From NCBI RefSeq assembly GCF_003711515.1, contig NW_021167081.1, positions 3,156,483-3,220,482 on the forward strand: 64,000 nt of DNA, read 5' to 3'. The stretch comes from Sodiomyces alkalinus F11 (Eukaryota; Ascomycota; Sordariomycetes; Glomerellales; Plectosphaerellaceae). Positions 12,705 to 25,400 of the stretch are shown piece after piece. Under the pieces are notes generated by a model that saw only the letters and a list, made by a program, of their open reading frames with translations, ran no database searches and was not told where the DNA came from. The position numbers were made by a program, and so were the translations under genes. How positions within the stretch are numbered: position 1 is the stretch's first letter; every line of letters starts with the position of its first letter.

Positions 12705-13116
12705 AGAAACTATTACGTCGAATTCGGCGCGTCAAGGGTATAGAGTGTATTCTATTGGATTATTTTATAAGTAGCCCCGATAAGGTCCCCTTATAGCCTC
12801 TTTACGGTATAAAGCCAGCTAACTGCCCGAGGATATTAAGTATATTAATAGTAGAGTTAATACCTGAAAGGGAGGGGAGGATAATAGCGATAAAGAGTAA
12901 TATAGTATAGTATTAGTATCGCTTCGATACCGCTAGGGTCCTGGCTTATAAGGCCCCTATTTAATAATAAACTAGACTATTATATCCCTTCTACCTCGTT
13001 ATAATACTACCACGTTTTTATAGTCTTCTATAATATTAAGGGTAAGTCGGAAACCTTTAAGCTTTTTCCGTTATAGGAACTACTAAGCTATTATTTCGGC
13101 TTCGGTATTATATTCT
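12705..13116. other. RIP-degraded DNA, no gene; right half of a split locus
   Basis: Continues the pre-insertion locus left at 8546. No domain is recognised. TA-rich with few CA/TG. Confidence 0.4.
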
Positions 13117-13453
13117 ATTGATATTACTAATAATATCCTTCGAGTATATCCTTCGAGTACCTTCGTACTCGAACAAAGGATATCTTCCCCGTAAGCCTAG
13201 ACAAAGGATTACGTCTTAGACACAGAATTACGTTATTATTAGGATCTCCATCCCTTTACAAAGAAGGAAAGAACAAAGGGTATTAACCCGTCTCCTCGGT
13301 TCGGTTCTTCCTTCCCTTGTTCTTCTTCTTAATCGTTTTGTAATACAATCCACACGCGCGCAGAAACCCTACATTACAATCCCATTGTTACTATCTACTT
13401 TTCCACTGCTTTTCGTGACTTTCGTCCCTTCCACTTGTGCACAATCTTCAAAA
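13117..13453 (+). repeat. Short interspersed element, copy 2
   Basis: Same family as 4377-4718 and 13839-14270, with the TTGATATTACTAATAATATCC start, the ATCTTCCCCGTAAGCCTAG block, the TTTTCGTGACTTTCGTCCC block and the CTTCAAAA end. TATTCT-like sequence lies on both sides, compatible with a short target duplication but not decisive. No coding capacity. Confidence 0.75.
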
Positions 13454-13556
13454 TATTCTAATATATTATATAAACCTCCTCTAGGCGTAAAGGGTCTCCC
13501 TATAGCACCGAAAAGGTCTCTACGCTTTTCCTCATTTATATCCCAGTACTACAGTA

Positions 13557-15368
13557 TAGTGAGTAGGCGAAAGTTTCGGTCTAAACCAAAAATACCGCGC
13601 TGCCACCATTTCTACTAGTATCTTCTAAGTCCCCTATATATATTAATTCCTGGTCAAGATAGTAGTAAATATATATTCTAGGTGTCTAAAACGAAGGCCT
13701 ATAAAATAATATACATTAATATTTTGTATACTACGTATTCGCTTTTATAATAGCCTTTATCCTATGTGGTATCTTATTAATAAGCTATTCGAAAAGGTTA
13801 TGTTCTGCCTCCTCCTAAATAGTAACCGCGGTTCGAACATTTGATATTAATATTATTGCTAATAATATCCTTAATATCTTTCGAGTATATCCTTCGTACT
13901 CGAATAAAGGATATCTTCCCCGTAAGCCTAGACCGTTCTCTTTCGAGTCAGTTTATCTATTACGAGTCAGATTAAGGATATAAGGGATTACGATATTACT
14001 ACGATATCGATATATATTACGATACTATTACGATATCGATCCTTTACAAAGAACAAAGGATATCAACCCGTTCCCTCGGTTCGGTTCTTCCTTTCTTTGT
14101 TCTTTATCCTAAATCAAAAAATCTCAATCCCTTTTTCGATCCGAAGACGACACAATACGCATGCAGAGATCCTACCTTACAATCCTATTATTACCTTCTT
14201 ATTTTCTTTTCACTGCTTTTCGTGACTTTCGTCCCTTCCGCTTATCCGATATCGCCAGATATCTTCAAAACGAACTAATAAATCTATACTCTGCTTTACT
14301 CTTTATATCCTCTAGACTCGGGTTGTTACAGTAAATACGCTCTTTTATTAATTTCCACACGTTTTCTATAGGATTCAGGTCAGGCGAATATAGCGGTTAG
14401 TCCAGGATGTCGACCCCGTTATCCTAAGCCTATAGCTTTAACTACTTCTACACTACACTCGCCGTATATATAGAGACGTTATCCTAGGCAAAGATAATAC
14501 CCGGGCCGTAGATAGTAAGGAGTTATTCTTAAAGGCAGGCTAGTATAACGCGCGCGGAAACGCCTCCACGCCTCGCTTTAGGGTCGCCGTGTATCTAAAA
14601 TAAAGAGGTATGTTTACTATACGAAAACGCACCCAGAAATATGTAAGAGTGTCTTATTAGCTTAATACAAGATTATACGTAATAGGGTAGTAGTCGTTCT
14701 CCTTATAGATATATTAGTATTTAAGAAATCTAGGATGCTAAGTAACTTATACATAGGCAAAATACCTATTTCTGCCTCTCTCCTTTACCGCGCGATTATA
14801 GATTCGTTAGAGAAAACTATATACTGCTAGTAGTTAGGACTTTTATTTGGATACTCTCTTGCGAAGGTAAGACGGATAGAAGCGTGATCCTCGGTTAATT
14901 TAGGTCTTTAGAGCGTGTGGTGGTAAAGAATCCCTCCGCGGATAAGGTCTCGTTTAACAGTATTTATAGAATACTATAAACCGGCCTAGTCCTGAAGAGA
15001 CTAGTATAAAATAAAAGGATCTTAACTAATAACTCGGAAGAGGTATGTTTTTTCCCGTTTGCTAATGGCTTATGGCTGCCCTGAGCGAGGAAGTGACCGG
15101 GCTAATTTCTGGTTCTTGTACCATTTATATATACTATAGGTAGTGGTAGGGAAAACGCCTTCCCGCTACGCGGTCTATTAATAGGTTAAGCCTATCTCGC
15201 ATAGAGTTATAATCTTCGTCCTTTTATAAGGAGCATAGTGCTGTTTAGGGGTCCGTGGCTGTTAATTTTCTATAGTTATAGCTATTTAAAGATCGAGGTG
15301 GTGATGGTTATGTACGCGTTAAACGCGTTGGAAGTAGAGTTTATACCGAAATCTTTGCTGACCTACTG
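13557..15368 (-). mobile_element. Tc1/mariner transposon, copy 1, interrupted by a short element
   Basis: Inverted ends TAGTGAGTAGGCGAAAGTTT (left) and the complement of ACTTTGC-type sequence at 15345-15368 match over about 24 bases, with TA on both sides (13555-13556 and 15369-15370). The minus strand encodes a DDE transposase relic: FA-stop-DNVSIYTAS (middle Asp region, complement of about 14455-14500) and LYSPDLNPIENVWKLIKE (about 14350-14415). It aligns along its length with 46717-48096. It is longer by almost exactly the 432-bp element plus 5-bp duplication inserted at 13839-14270. Stops at Gln/Trp codons make it inactive. Confidence 0.85.
13839..14270 (+). mobile_element. Short interspersed element, copy 3, inserted in the mariner copy
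   Basis: Bounded by CGAAC on both sides (13834-13838 and 14271-14275), a clear 5-bp target duplication, and absent from the sister mariner copy at 46717-48096, which shows the empty site. It starts ATTTGATATT and ends ATCTTCAAAA, so the ends are weakly inverted (TTTTGAAGATAT against ATTTGATATT). No coding capacity. A 5-bp duplication fits either a solo LTR or some DNA transposon families. Confidence 0.8.
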
Positions 15369-15370
15369 TA

Positions 15371-15988
15371 CTATATACTCCGCTATCTCTACCCCTCCGT
15401 CTCTATAAGGGCACTATATCGATAATAATTCTAAAACCCTCGCCTTAACTAATAAAGCCTGTAGGCTTAGTTGTTGTAATCTAATATAAATAAGTACCGA
15501 GCTTTATAGCGTATTAAAGTCTTAAGTGCGAGGGTTATAGTATCCGAAAGGTGGCGGACTATAGACTCCTATTATTAGGAAGGTAATCGCGGTATAGGAG
15601 CTCGGGTTATATAACTACTAGTCTTTATAAAGGTAGGTGATATTCTATCGTATACGATTAGAGGACGGTGGTTCCCTTTATTACTCTACGTCTAGACCTA
15701 TTAAAGGGGAGGCGTTTTCGCCTAGCGTGCCTTATATCTATTTAGTCTTAGTATACGTAGTCCGTGCTAGGCGGCGGTACGCGAACCTTACCTAAAAGCT
15801 TAGTTACTACTATGTAATACGCCCTACTCATGCTTCTTATAACTCACGTGGGGAGACCTACGTTTTACCCGCAAACGCTCTAAACGACTCGAAACCGATA
15901 TGAATCGATAGCTCTTTTCACGTTCTATACGCCTATTTATAGCCCTGTATCGCGCAGGCGCTATTGTAGGCGTAGTATAAGTGCGAAA
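15371..15988. other. Upstream region of the LINE, no recognised gene
   Basis: Lies between the mariner end and the first LINE ATG. It may contain the LINE 5' untranslated region. No motif allows a boundary. The minus-strand open frame at 15824-16156 overlaps the LINE ORF1 start and has no family resemblance. Confidence 0.4.
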
Positions 15989-17705
15989 ATGCCTGGAAAT
16001 AGGCCTACGGCTCCCCCGCGTGCGGGGGAAAAGTCTAACATGGCCCGTGCGCCCACGGTAAGAAAGCAGCAGGCCCAGCCACGCAGAGCCGTACCCCCGA
16101 CCTCCACCCAACCACAACGCCACAAACAACAACCCACTTACCATAACGCTAGCCACAATAATGCCCCCAACGCCCCTAATACCCCTAACGCCCCTAATAG
16201 CCCTAACGCCCCCGCCCCTAAGGCCCCTATAACTATAGAGGGCCTAGTGGAGGTTAATATAGGTAATATCTCTAATACAGAGAATTTAACCCTTACTACG
16301 CCTCTAAATTCTAAAAGGCACCTTAGCCCTTCTACACCTATACCTAGACGTTTTTCTAGGACCCGAATAGAATCCCCCTCGGACTCGGAAGCCGAAGGCG
16401 CTTTCGAAACGCCCACTAAGGGGCCCCCTACTTCTAGGGCCCCCTCTGCTAAAACACAGAGCCTTTTAGGCTCTAAATAGGCTAAAAGGGCGCCCAGAAT
16501 AGCTAAAGCCCCTGGAAGAACCTCGGCTAAGCCCCAGAAGTCGACTAGTTCGGCTAGTAAGGCATAGGCTAAGCAACTGCTCTAACAGGCTCTTCAGCTA
16601 CTTTAATAAGCCTATACCCTTAACCCTGCCCCCTAGATTAAGGCCCTATACGTAGGGATTAAATCTGCTATCAACGGAGTTCTAGAAGCCCTCTAGCCTT
16701 CTACACTCGAATAGAAGCTCGACGAACTAGCCTAGGCAGTTCGTAGGCTTACAGAATAGCCTAAACCCATTTATAGCGAGGCTGTAAAGGGTAAAAAAGG
16801 CCCTATAGCACTCCAGGCCCCTATTTCAGAGGCCCTAGTACCTACGGCCCAGGCCTAGACCCCCCTAACACCCCTTTCTATAGACCCTAAAAAGGTCCCT
16901 AAGGTTATCCTTTAACCTACGGCAGGGGCAGCGATTCCTAGGGATAACTTCGACCCCCTCGCGCTTCCAAATAAGCTTAATAAGGCCCTAAAATTCCCTA
17001 TAGTTACGGCTATTAGCCAGTCGACTAACAGGAACATTATTTTAAGCCCGGGGCCGAAATCCAGCGTTTAATAGCTCCTAGACTCGTAGAATTAGTGCTT
17101 TGAAGAGCTAAACCTCCGCCTCTAGCCCCCCTAGCCTATATGCGACTAGTTTAAGCTTATTATTAAATAGGTGCCTTCTAAAGCCTTTAGGAGTGCCGAT
17201 GCCGCTCTACTCGACCCCTCTGAGCCGCCGTAAGAGGCCCTTAACCGAAGCCTATAACAGGGCCTAGGTCTATAGGGCCTAGCCACTAAAATCGGCACCT
17301 TTAACCCTATTAGGGTAATAGGGAAGCCTCGGTGGCTAGGGGCTCTAAACGTGTTTTACGGTATAGTGGTTATTGCTATGCCCTCTACTAAAAAATAGAA
17401 GTACTGCCTAAACCAGGGGCTCTATATAGCCGGCCAGCGGCTAAAGGTCTATCAATATAGGCCTATAACCCCTAGAACCTAGTGCTTTAACTGCTGGAAA
17501 TTCGGGTATACCCGAGGGACCTATAAAGGCCTAGTTTCAGGCCCTATTTATGCCGTTGAAGGCTATAGGGAGGAATACTACTACTACAACGAGTATAAAG
17601 AATACGGAGACTACGAGTATAAGAAATATAAGTGCTATAACTATAAGGGAGATTACCCCCCCTTTAGTAAGGACTACGAGGTCTTTCGAGCTATAAGACC
17701 CTAAT
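15989..17705 (+). pseudogene. LINE ORF1 (gag-like, zinc-knuckle) relic
   Basis: Starts at the ATG at 15989 and is open to the TAG at 16480; beyond it the same frame continues with stops at Gln codons to about 17705. The N-terminus is basic and Pro/Gln-rich, followed by an Asn-Ala-Pro-Asn minisatellite (16147-16215). The C-terminal part (about 17485-17690) carries CFNCWKFG then KCYNYKGD, which fit tandem C2HC knuckles in which several Cys and His positions read as Tyr. That change is what C-to-T and G-to-A RIP gives. ORF1 proteins of this family bind the LINE RNA. Not functional as written. Confidence 0.75.
16147..16215 (+). repeat. Asn-Ala-Pro minisatellite within LINE ORF1
   Basis: Degenerate tandem units of about 9-12 bases on AACGCCCCTAAT code for alternating NAPN, NTPN and NSPN. 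Confidence 0.7.
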
Positions 17706-17739
17706 TCTATCTATAAATAAAGCGCCTTATAGTTTAAAA

Positions 17740-20700
17740 GATATCCAGTTTATTTAATATCACGTCGATAAACAGGCCCCGGCGTAAAAGGAATAGGCTT
17801 TAGAGGCTTCGGCTAATATAGTCCTTATACAGAAACTAGCCTGCGTCTCGATACTAGAAGGGCGGTGTATTCGGCACCACCCTGCTTTCTATACCGTTAT
17901 ACCTATATCCTAAACAACCCAGTTCTTCTCTATTAAGCCTAGGGTCCTTACTTATATAAGAAAGGGCTCTAGTATTGATTTCTTACACCGCGACGACCTT
18001 CTAGACGATATAGACTCGTAGATTATAGAGGTCTATTATCTATAGACCTTTTATATTCTAGACGTTTATAATTAGATAGAATAGGACCCCGAAACGATAG
18101 GCCGAAGGCGGCCCCTTAGCCCTACGCCTTCTACCTCTTCCACTCCTACCTTCTCTACGTCTTCTTCTTCTTTTCCTTTCTTTTTAGGCCCTAGAAGCCG
18201 ACCTTAGACCGAGGATTAAGTGCTTTAGGACCTATAAGTCCCTAAGCCTACCCTTATTATAGGGGACTTTAATAGAAACCACTAGCAGTGGAATAGAGCT
18301 ACTACTAACCAGGCTTCTATTAAGGCCTAGGCCTTAGAAGACTAGTTAGATAGCCTCGGAGCCACCTATTTAGTGGATTCTGAGGAAGTTAACTTGAACG
18401 GGGGGACCTTTTTTAGGTCTAACCTTTGTTAAGAATCGGTTATAGACCTAGTCTTTTACATGCCCGGCTTTGTTCATCTCCGCTTCGATAAGTAGGAGTA
18501 TATCGTGAACACTACCTCTTTACACCGCACTATCCACCTTTCGGCTACTATTTTAGGCTCTAAAGGTCCTATAAATAGGTCTCTCCCGCCGGATTATAAC
18601 TATAAGCTAGTAGATTAGGACCTGTTTTCTAGTACCCTAAAGAGCCTAGAATCTAGCCTTAACCGGGACCTCTACCAGGCTATTAACGCCTCCGACTAGG
18701 ACTCTTTAAGTCGCTGCCTCTGAGACACTAAAACCCTAGCGCCTTAGGCTAAAGGGTAGTAGAGTATTCGAAACCGTGGTGGACTAAAGAGCTTAAGACC
18801 CTGCGACAATCAGCTAATAGGGCTTTTAGGGTATTTAACAAGAGATCTAAAAAGGGGGCCTCGGTTATCTAGCTAGCGTCTTTAGAAACCTCCTGGAAAG
18901 AAGCTCGGAACGCCTACTACAGGGCAGTAAGAACAGCGAAAAACGACTACTAAGAGGCCTTCTTAGCCCACTCCGAAGGCCCTAAAAGTTTCAAGGCCAA
19001 TAACTATACGAAGAGCGGCCTTAACGCGAAATCCCACCGATTTAAACGCCTACGAAACAGAAGGCCTATGCCTTCGAAGATAAATATAACTCTCTACTTC
19101 AGACCCTTTTTCCTATACCCTCCGCCACCAACACCCCCGAAGCCCCTATTCTTACAGGCTCTTCGGGGGACCCAGGCCCCTCTTACCCTTCTAACAGTCC
19201 CTAGAGCCTCACTGGATTACGCGGTAAGGGCCTTAGAAGACCGTGGGAGTAGCCTAGCCTTTAGGCTACCGAACTATAACACGCCATTTTCGGTGCTACT
19301 AAGGGGAAAGCCCTAGGGTCTAATAGGATTAGTCTAAAACCGATCCAGTAGGCCTATAAGGTTATCCCCGGGTCCTTTTTATAAGCCTATAGAGTACTAT
19401 TTATAGCAGGCTACTACCCTACCTACTAGAAAGAAGCCCTAGGGCTCGTTTTACCGAAGCCGGGAAAGAAGGACTATTCTAATCCAAAGTCTTATAGGAT
19501 TATAGCCCTTCTAAACTACCTAGATAAAGCCCTTAAAAGGTTTATAGCTGCTAGGCTTAGCTTTATAGCTAATACTCGCGATAACCTTCTATACCCTAGT
19601 TAAATAGGGGGAAGAAAATAACGCTCTACTATTAATATAGTCCTTCTCCTTCTCTACTATATCGAAAAATGGCGTAAATCACGCTAAAGTCCTATGATTT
19701 CTTCGCTATTTTTAGATATTAAAGGAGCCTTAAATCACGCCGCCCGTTCCTAGCTACTTAGGACCCTTTAGGAACTCTAACTACTCTCGAACCTTATTAA
19801 ATAGGTGGCGTCTTTTATAGAAACTAGGCGAATCTAATCCGCCTTCGAGGGGCAGGTCTAGCAGCGTACCCCCTTAAATATAGGGGGTCTATAAGGCTTC
19901 CCGGTTTCCCCTTTCCTTTTCCTCATTTATATTAGAACGGTTATAACAGTACCGGATTTTTAGGGTCTTTAGTTATCCTATATCGACGATTTTCAGCTAT
20001 CTATAATATCTACATCGACTAGGAGAAACTATAAAACCCTGGAAAAAGCCGTAGCCTCCCTTTTCGACGCAGTAAAAGTTAACTAAATCCTCTTCGACCC
20101 TAAGACAATAGAGCTTATTCACTTCTATCGAAGGCGTTCTAAAAAAGACAGTCCGGTTATTAAAGGGGGGCACCTACTTAAACCCGCGCTAGGTACTATT
20201 AGGTGGCTAGGGGTCTGGTTTAATCCTAAGCTATCCTTTAAACCCTATATCGAAAAACGACTAAATTCGGCTTTGGGGGCCCTAAACAGGCTGCACAGGC
20301 TAGCTAGCTCGTAGAGGGGCCATTTCTTTAAGGCTCTAAGGCAGCTATATATAGCCTATATAGCCTCCCTAACTAATTTTAGCTCGTAGCTCTAGTAGGA
20401 CCCTAAATCACCGAAAAAACACCTATAGATTGCCTAGAACGATTATAGTACGGGGACCTAGTTAGGGCCCTAGGTGCTTCTAGGGGGGCCCCTTTACAGC
20501 CTCTAAAACTCGAAGCAGTAGTCCCCCTAGCGGCGGTTTGGTTAACTAGGTCCAATAGGCTTTATGCCTTTAGAACCTTAAAATTCCTACTAAACCACCC
20601 TATTAGGCGCCAGCTCCTACTAAACGAAAACTATAAAGGCCTTAACCGGCTATAGAACCTTCTGCCTAGTATATAGGTCTTTAGGCTAGGCCTAGAAATA

Positions 20701-21870
20701 GCGGCTGTAATAGGTTAGTCTTAGGATATTGAGGGCCCTTTAGCTAGGTAGGGGGCCCCCTAGGCTTCGGAACCCTTAGCGGATCTAAGGCCCTTTTTCC
20801 CTAAAGATTGGCCTATTATAACCACTAACCCTAGCCCTGGCCCTGGCCCTAGCCCTGATACCCTCGATTAGAAAACAGCCCACCTCGAAGCCCTCACTAA
20901 AACATAATAAGGCCTAGGGGAATAGGCTGCTATTCTCTACACTGACGGCTCCCTAGGCCACCCTACTAGGCCCCCTAGAGGACCCTTATAGGCTGTAGCG
21001 GCTATAATATAGTAGGCTAATACCGGAAGGCCCTGTAAAGCTATAGGCTTTAACCTAGGGGCCGCTGCCGAAGTCGCGGACGCTAAATTATAGGCTATTC
21101 TCCAGGCCCTTTACGCTACCCTAGAGTACACACCGAGGCTCCTAGAGTGCTATACTTTTAGTGATTCCTAGGCGGCTATTCAGAAGCTTTAGCGCACCGT
21201 ATAGTGGGCTATAAAAGCTAAAGACCTTATTTCACGCGTTAAATAACTAGGCACGTCGGTTTCTGTGTGGTGGTGCCCCTTATATATAGGGATAGAAGGG
21301 AACGAACTAGCGGATAAGGTGGCTAAAGGGGCGTTAAACCCCGAAAAGGCTATTAAATCCGTTAGCTTAGTTACCCTTAGCCACCTAAAACGCCGGGTAA
21401 ATAAAGCGCTTATTTAAGACTAGAAAACCCTATAGAATCACGAAGAGGAGGAAAAGAAAAAAGGTAAATCGATTCGATTCGGCCGCCTATATCGGTAACT
21501 AGTCCGCGAAAACCTCCGTTTCTCCTAAAAACCACTACTAATTTAAGGCCCTAGGTGGGTAAAATCGGCTTTTACGTAGTTAAAAACCGGCTTCGGATAC
21601 CTAAAACCCCACTAAAAAAGGGCCTAAAACAGCGCTAACGACCGCTATTCCTATCCCGGCCCCCCTATATAGGATATAGCACACCTTATCCTTTCCTACC
21701 CTTTTTATAAAGACGAACGAAAAGCCCTACGAGAAGCCCTAACAGGCCTACCACTATCTTTACCGCTATTATTTAGTACTAAAAAAGGAATACAGTCCCT
21801 ATAGGCCTATCTTTTAGGTACTAAAATAGCTTCGACGGAGTAGTATAGGGCGTAAACCACGATTCCTGCG
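17740..21870 (+). pseudogene. LINE ORF2 relic: endonuclease, reverse transcriptase, RNase H
   Basis: The endonuclease (EEP family) is visible at about 18255-18600: a GDFN-type motif followed by QWNRATTNQ, and HRTIHLSATIL, equivalent to the catalytic S-D-H block. The reverse transcriptase follows, with LLNYLDKALERFIAARL near 19510-19560 and YIDD at 19979-19990 (family Y/F-x-DD). RNase H has LYTDGS at 20935-20952 and a Ser-Asp-Ser run near 21160, with GIEGNELADKVAKGA at about 21288-21335. ORF2 would nick the target and reverse-transcribe the LINE RNA. Stops at Gln/Trp codons and some frame changes inactivate it. Confidence 0.85.
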
Positions 21871-22062
21871 GCCTAGGTATTTTGTTTTAGCTTATTACCT
21901 ATTAGGTCTATTAGGCATATTATTACGGAGGATTTCCTTTATTTATTACTACTACGCATTATTTTACTATACCTAGCTTCCAATAGCCTTCAGCCCTTAG
22001 GGCGATAGGCACCGCGCCATAGCTTTAGGGCTATATACGCGTAACGAATTAAAAAAAAGAAA

Positions 22063-22094
22063 TTTAAGCCCTAGCTAGGTAAATCCCTAGCTAG
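22063..22094 (+). repeat. Left stub of an LTR split by the 14.6-kb insertion
   Basis: AAGCCCTAGCTAGG...AAATCCCTAGCTAG corresponds to the first 30 or so bases of the LTR at 59313-59748 and, complemented, to the end of the LTRs at 39039 and 43901. The remainder of this LTR resumes at 36687. Confidence 0.65.
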
Positions 22095-22453
22095 TATAAC
22101 CGCGCAGATACGGTATTAGTGTGATATCGGCAGCCGGTCACATAACCCCCCTTTTTAAGGCTACGGGATCCGCCTCCTATATATATAGTAAGGACAGGCT
22201 CTAGATATCCCTATCGAGGGACGATTATTTAATTATTATCCTCTTTTATAATTACTTATTCTACGTTTAAGGTATCTTTCTAGTACGACTTACGTTACCC
22301 TAATCAGAATATTGACTACCGATCTACTTCTTCGCTAAAGGTTATACTGGTATTAGTTATATTTTAGTTATATATCGAGGTTTTACTAGACTAACCTCTT
22401 TATCTAATCTTTATCTTAACGATCTAGTACTATTACGTCTTTATCCAGATATA
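22095..22453 (+). repeat. 5' LTR of the 14.6-kb element
   Basis: 359 bases, starting TATAACCGCGCAGATACGG and ending near CTTTATCCAGATATA. Aligns end to end with 36328-36686. The first T-A was probably TG before RIP. Confidence 0.9.
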
Positions 22454-22475
22454 ATATAGTGCTCGGAGGCGGATT
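22454..22475 (+). promoter_or_regulatory. Primer-binding-site candidate
   Basis: Immediately after the 5' LTR, ATATAGTGCTCGGAGGCGG would be the tRNA-primer site. The same AGTGCTCGGAGGCG stands next to the 5' LTR of the 4.15-kb element at 12443-12456. TAGTG would be TGGTG before RIP, as expected for pairing with a CCA end. The tRNA is not identified. Confidence 0.5.
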
Positions 22476-22659
22476 TATTCGGCGTCCCTAAAGTATTCTA
22501 ACCCTAATTAGAGTAACGGAGGCGCTTAAGGGAGGTTCCGGCCCTCCTAAACGGGCTAACCGTTAATAACCCTAGAAGGATATAAAGATAATAACCGAGG
22601 AAGGATTTAACGGTTTAAGACTAAGGGGAGATTTACCCTAATAGATTTAGAAAAAAACT

Positions 22660-25400
22660 AACTGTATAGGTAAGATAGGAAGCACCTTTAGCAATTTTAA
22701 TTATAAGACCCGCCGCCGCGGAGGTAGTAATTTTAGGAATAGAGGAAACCGATTAGATCGTGATAGAGTTAGATTTCGGATATAGAATAGACTCGATAGG
22801 GGGCTTATAACCCCTACCACTAATTAAGACAGACTCTTATATAATAGCGAAGAAAAGATAAGACCGCTTAGAGTAGCTTACCCGGATTAGGGTAACTAAC
22901 CCCCTATAGACCGAATAAAAAGCTATTACCGAGTATAAAAGCGAAATAACGATACCTTATATAAGGACCCCATAATCTAGTAAAAACCTCTATAAACCCT
23001 ATAAGCAAGTTATAATACTTCTTCGTAAGACTTAGCGTGTAATATTACTAATATTAATATCCGTGAGTATAGCCCCTTTACTAATAGGTAATCTCCATAT
23101 TATAAGGGGCCTCTTTCTTTAAGGTACGTTAGAAAAGCTAGACCCCGAAGATAAATACTATAAAGCGAAATCTAGGACTATTACTACCCTCTCGTTAAAG
23201 ACTTTATCACTTTTATTAAGACGAGATAATATATATACTAACCTAGCTCGTATTTAGAATACCTATAGGATCTTCTTATTAAACGATTAATTCGAATAAC
23301 CTTTCCCTAAACGCCTTAACCCTATTATTATTATTCGCTTACGCCTTTATACTTATACCTAAAATACTATAGATACTTAGACTAAGCACCGCGAGCCTAA
23401 CCTCGTTATCGTTATTAGCGACTCTAACGATAAAGCTCCCTCGCCGGCTATTTCCCTTATTCTTACGCCCGCTACTTTTACTACCCCTAATTAGGGGAAC
23501 TATAATATTAGGGCTACGGCCTTACCTCCGCCCGCTCCTAGGCCGATTACTACGTCTACCACGGCTCCGATAGCTATTTCGATAACTACCCTTAATACTA
23601 CCTAGCCTATCTTTACTACCTAGCCTGCCCCTAAATATTAACATCCTCTTACTACCGCTAAAAACCTAATTAAGCTACTATAAGCCCTAATAAGCCGTGA
23701 CCGAGAAACCACTATTACTAAGGTTATTAAAGCCCTACCCCCTTCCACTACTACATTAAGAGTACCCCTAAATCCCCTTGTTACTAGAGCTCGCCGTTTT
23801 AGTGGTAAGTCCCTCTCTATATTCCTTTAGTAGTATAATAACTACACGAAGCTTAACCGCCTTAGTAAAGCCGATAAGATGACCTACGTTAACCTATACA
23901 CGGACACGGCTATTCGTCCCGCTAGTAAACACCTAGTTAGAGATGTTTAAGCCGCTAAAAGTAGTTAGTCTAATCTAGTCGAGAAGCTTATTAAAGAGTA
24001 CTCTTATCTAAATCCTAATGACTAACTTAACTTCTCTTATAAGGTTTATTAGCTTCGGGTAAAATATAAAACGTATAGGATTAATAGCGTTTATTAGGCT
24101 AGGGACTTACTATAATAAATTACTATCTAAAAGGCTAAGGCAGAGCGGGTTTAAGGCAGTTTTGTCGAGGACTCCAAGCTCTACGGTATTATCCTTACTA
24201 TTCTATAAAAGAATATCTATATATTTATCGCTAATAAGCTTAAGATCCGAGGCACCGACTTAAGAAAGATAGTTAAGAGCTATAGGCAGCTTTCGGACCT
24301 ATTACGCGAGTAGTCTACGGATATCTAGGAAGTAGAGAGTAAGTCTATAGATAAGGACGCTATACTAGGCGTGGCTAAGTCTAATTAGCCTAATAGTACC
24401 GCTTTCTAGCCTATAATCTTAAGGCGGCCTATTATAGTCTAGGAGGCTATAGCCTCTTAATCGGATATAGATAAACTCGCCGACCTCGTTAAGAAGTATA
24501 CTATTTCCCTTATCTATACTAGAGCTAAAGGCGTTAAGGGCACTACTACCTAACTGCTCGCCCTATTAAAGAGGATAGGCACGGAAAAGGTCTAAGCCCC
24601 CCTCGCTATAAAGTCTAATCTAAAAAATGCCTTTTACACTATCGTTAAGCACGCCCCTTAGCCTATAATAACTACTTTAGTATACTTCGCTACCCCTAAT
24701 TAGGCTAATAGTGCCGCTTACTAGCCTAATAATACTTAGTATACTAAGGAGATCTACCACAGAGGACCCCGCCCTAAATCTACTAACTAATACAATAATA
24801 ACCGCCTAACCTAATAATATAATAACCCCCTAGGATAATAGAGAGGTGCCTAGAATAACGGCTTACCCCTACTAGCTCGCTACTACAACTACGGCTAAGA
24901 AGGGTATCGTAGAGATAACTACCCTATCCTAATCTATAATAGCGCCTATAACCTAGTTAAATAGTAGTTCCCCGAATATATAGTAATAGATTAGACCGGC
25001 ACCTAGGCAGCTTACCTAAAAAGCAAGCTACGGGTTAACGAGTACTAGCTATACTAATGCCTTATACTATATTAGCTAGCCACTAAGCTTTATAGCCGAT
25101 TTAAAGAGCTCGTAAACCTCTATATTAAGACCTTCTAGCCCGTTACCCTCCCCTATAAGACTAAAAAGACTAATAGACTTATAATCAAGTATATAATTAA
25201 GTAGGTATAGAAGTAGTAGGCTTGTTAGAGTAGTTAGGCTAACTAACCCACTTAAGCCTTAAGAGTTATTAAGGTTATAGGATTTATTAATTTTATTACT
25301 ACTAGAGTGTATACTATATCTGTATCTCGATATACTTTAACCGACCCCTAGGACCCTTTTCGTACCACTAAAAGCAGGAGAATTAGTAAACGCACGCTAA
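22660..25400 (+). pseudogene. Gypsy gag relic with zinc knuckle
   Basis: A plus-strand frame interrupted only by stops at Gln/Trp positions runs from about 22660. It carries a Pro/Thr/Ala-rich segment (23450-23640), a helical gag-like middle and, at 24881-24922, YYNYGQEGYRRDNYP. This matches the C-x2-C-x4-H-x4-C knuckle of Gypsy gag with each Cys/His changed to Tyr, exactly the substitution RIP makes. Gag packages the element RNA. The gag and protease positions share a frame, suggesting a gag-pro fusion. Start codon not resolved. Confidence 0.7.

Larger units (their letters stand above)
15989..22062 (+). mobile_element. Tad-like LINE (non-LTR retrotransposon), near full length
   Basis: Has the two-cistron layout of fungal Tad-type LINEs: a gag-like ORF1 with zinc knuckles, then an ORF2 with apurinic-type endonuclease, reverse transcriptase and RNase H in that order. 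It ends in an A-rich tail (22050-22062). A second, 5'-truncated copy with the same 3' end and a target duplication lies at 58325-58663, which fixes the 3' terminus. Downstream it abuts an LTR fragment. RIP stops at Gln/Trp codons run throughout, so it is dead. Confidence 0.88.

Noticed and set aside
13385..13618. Open frame spanning a short element and the mariner end
   Set aside because: Crosses two independent elements, so it cannot be an ancestral gene.
16138..16416. Minus-strand open frame opposite LINE ORF1
   Set aside because: Low-complexity mirror of the Asn-Ala-Pro repeat.
19068..19316. Plus-strand open frame in another phase within LINE ORF2
   Set aside because: Different frame from the endonuclease and RT; no motif.
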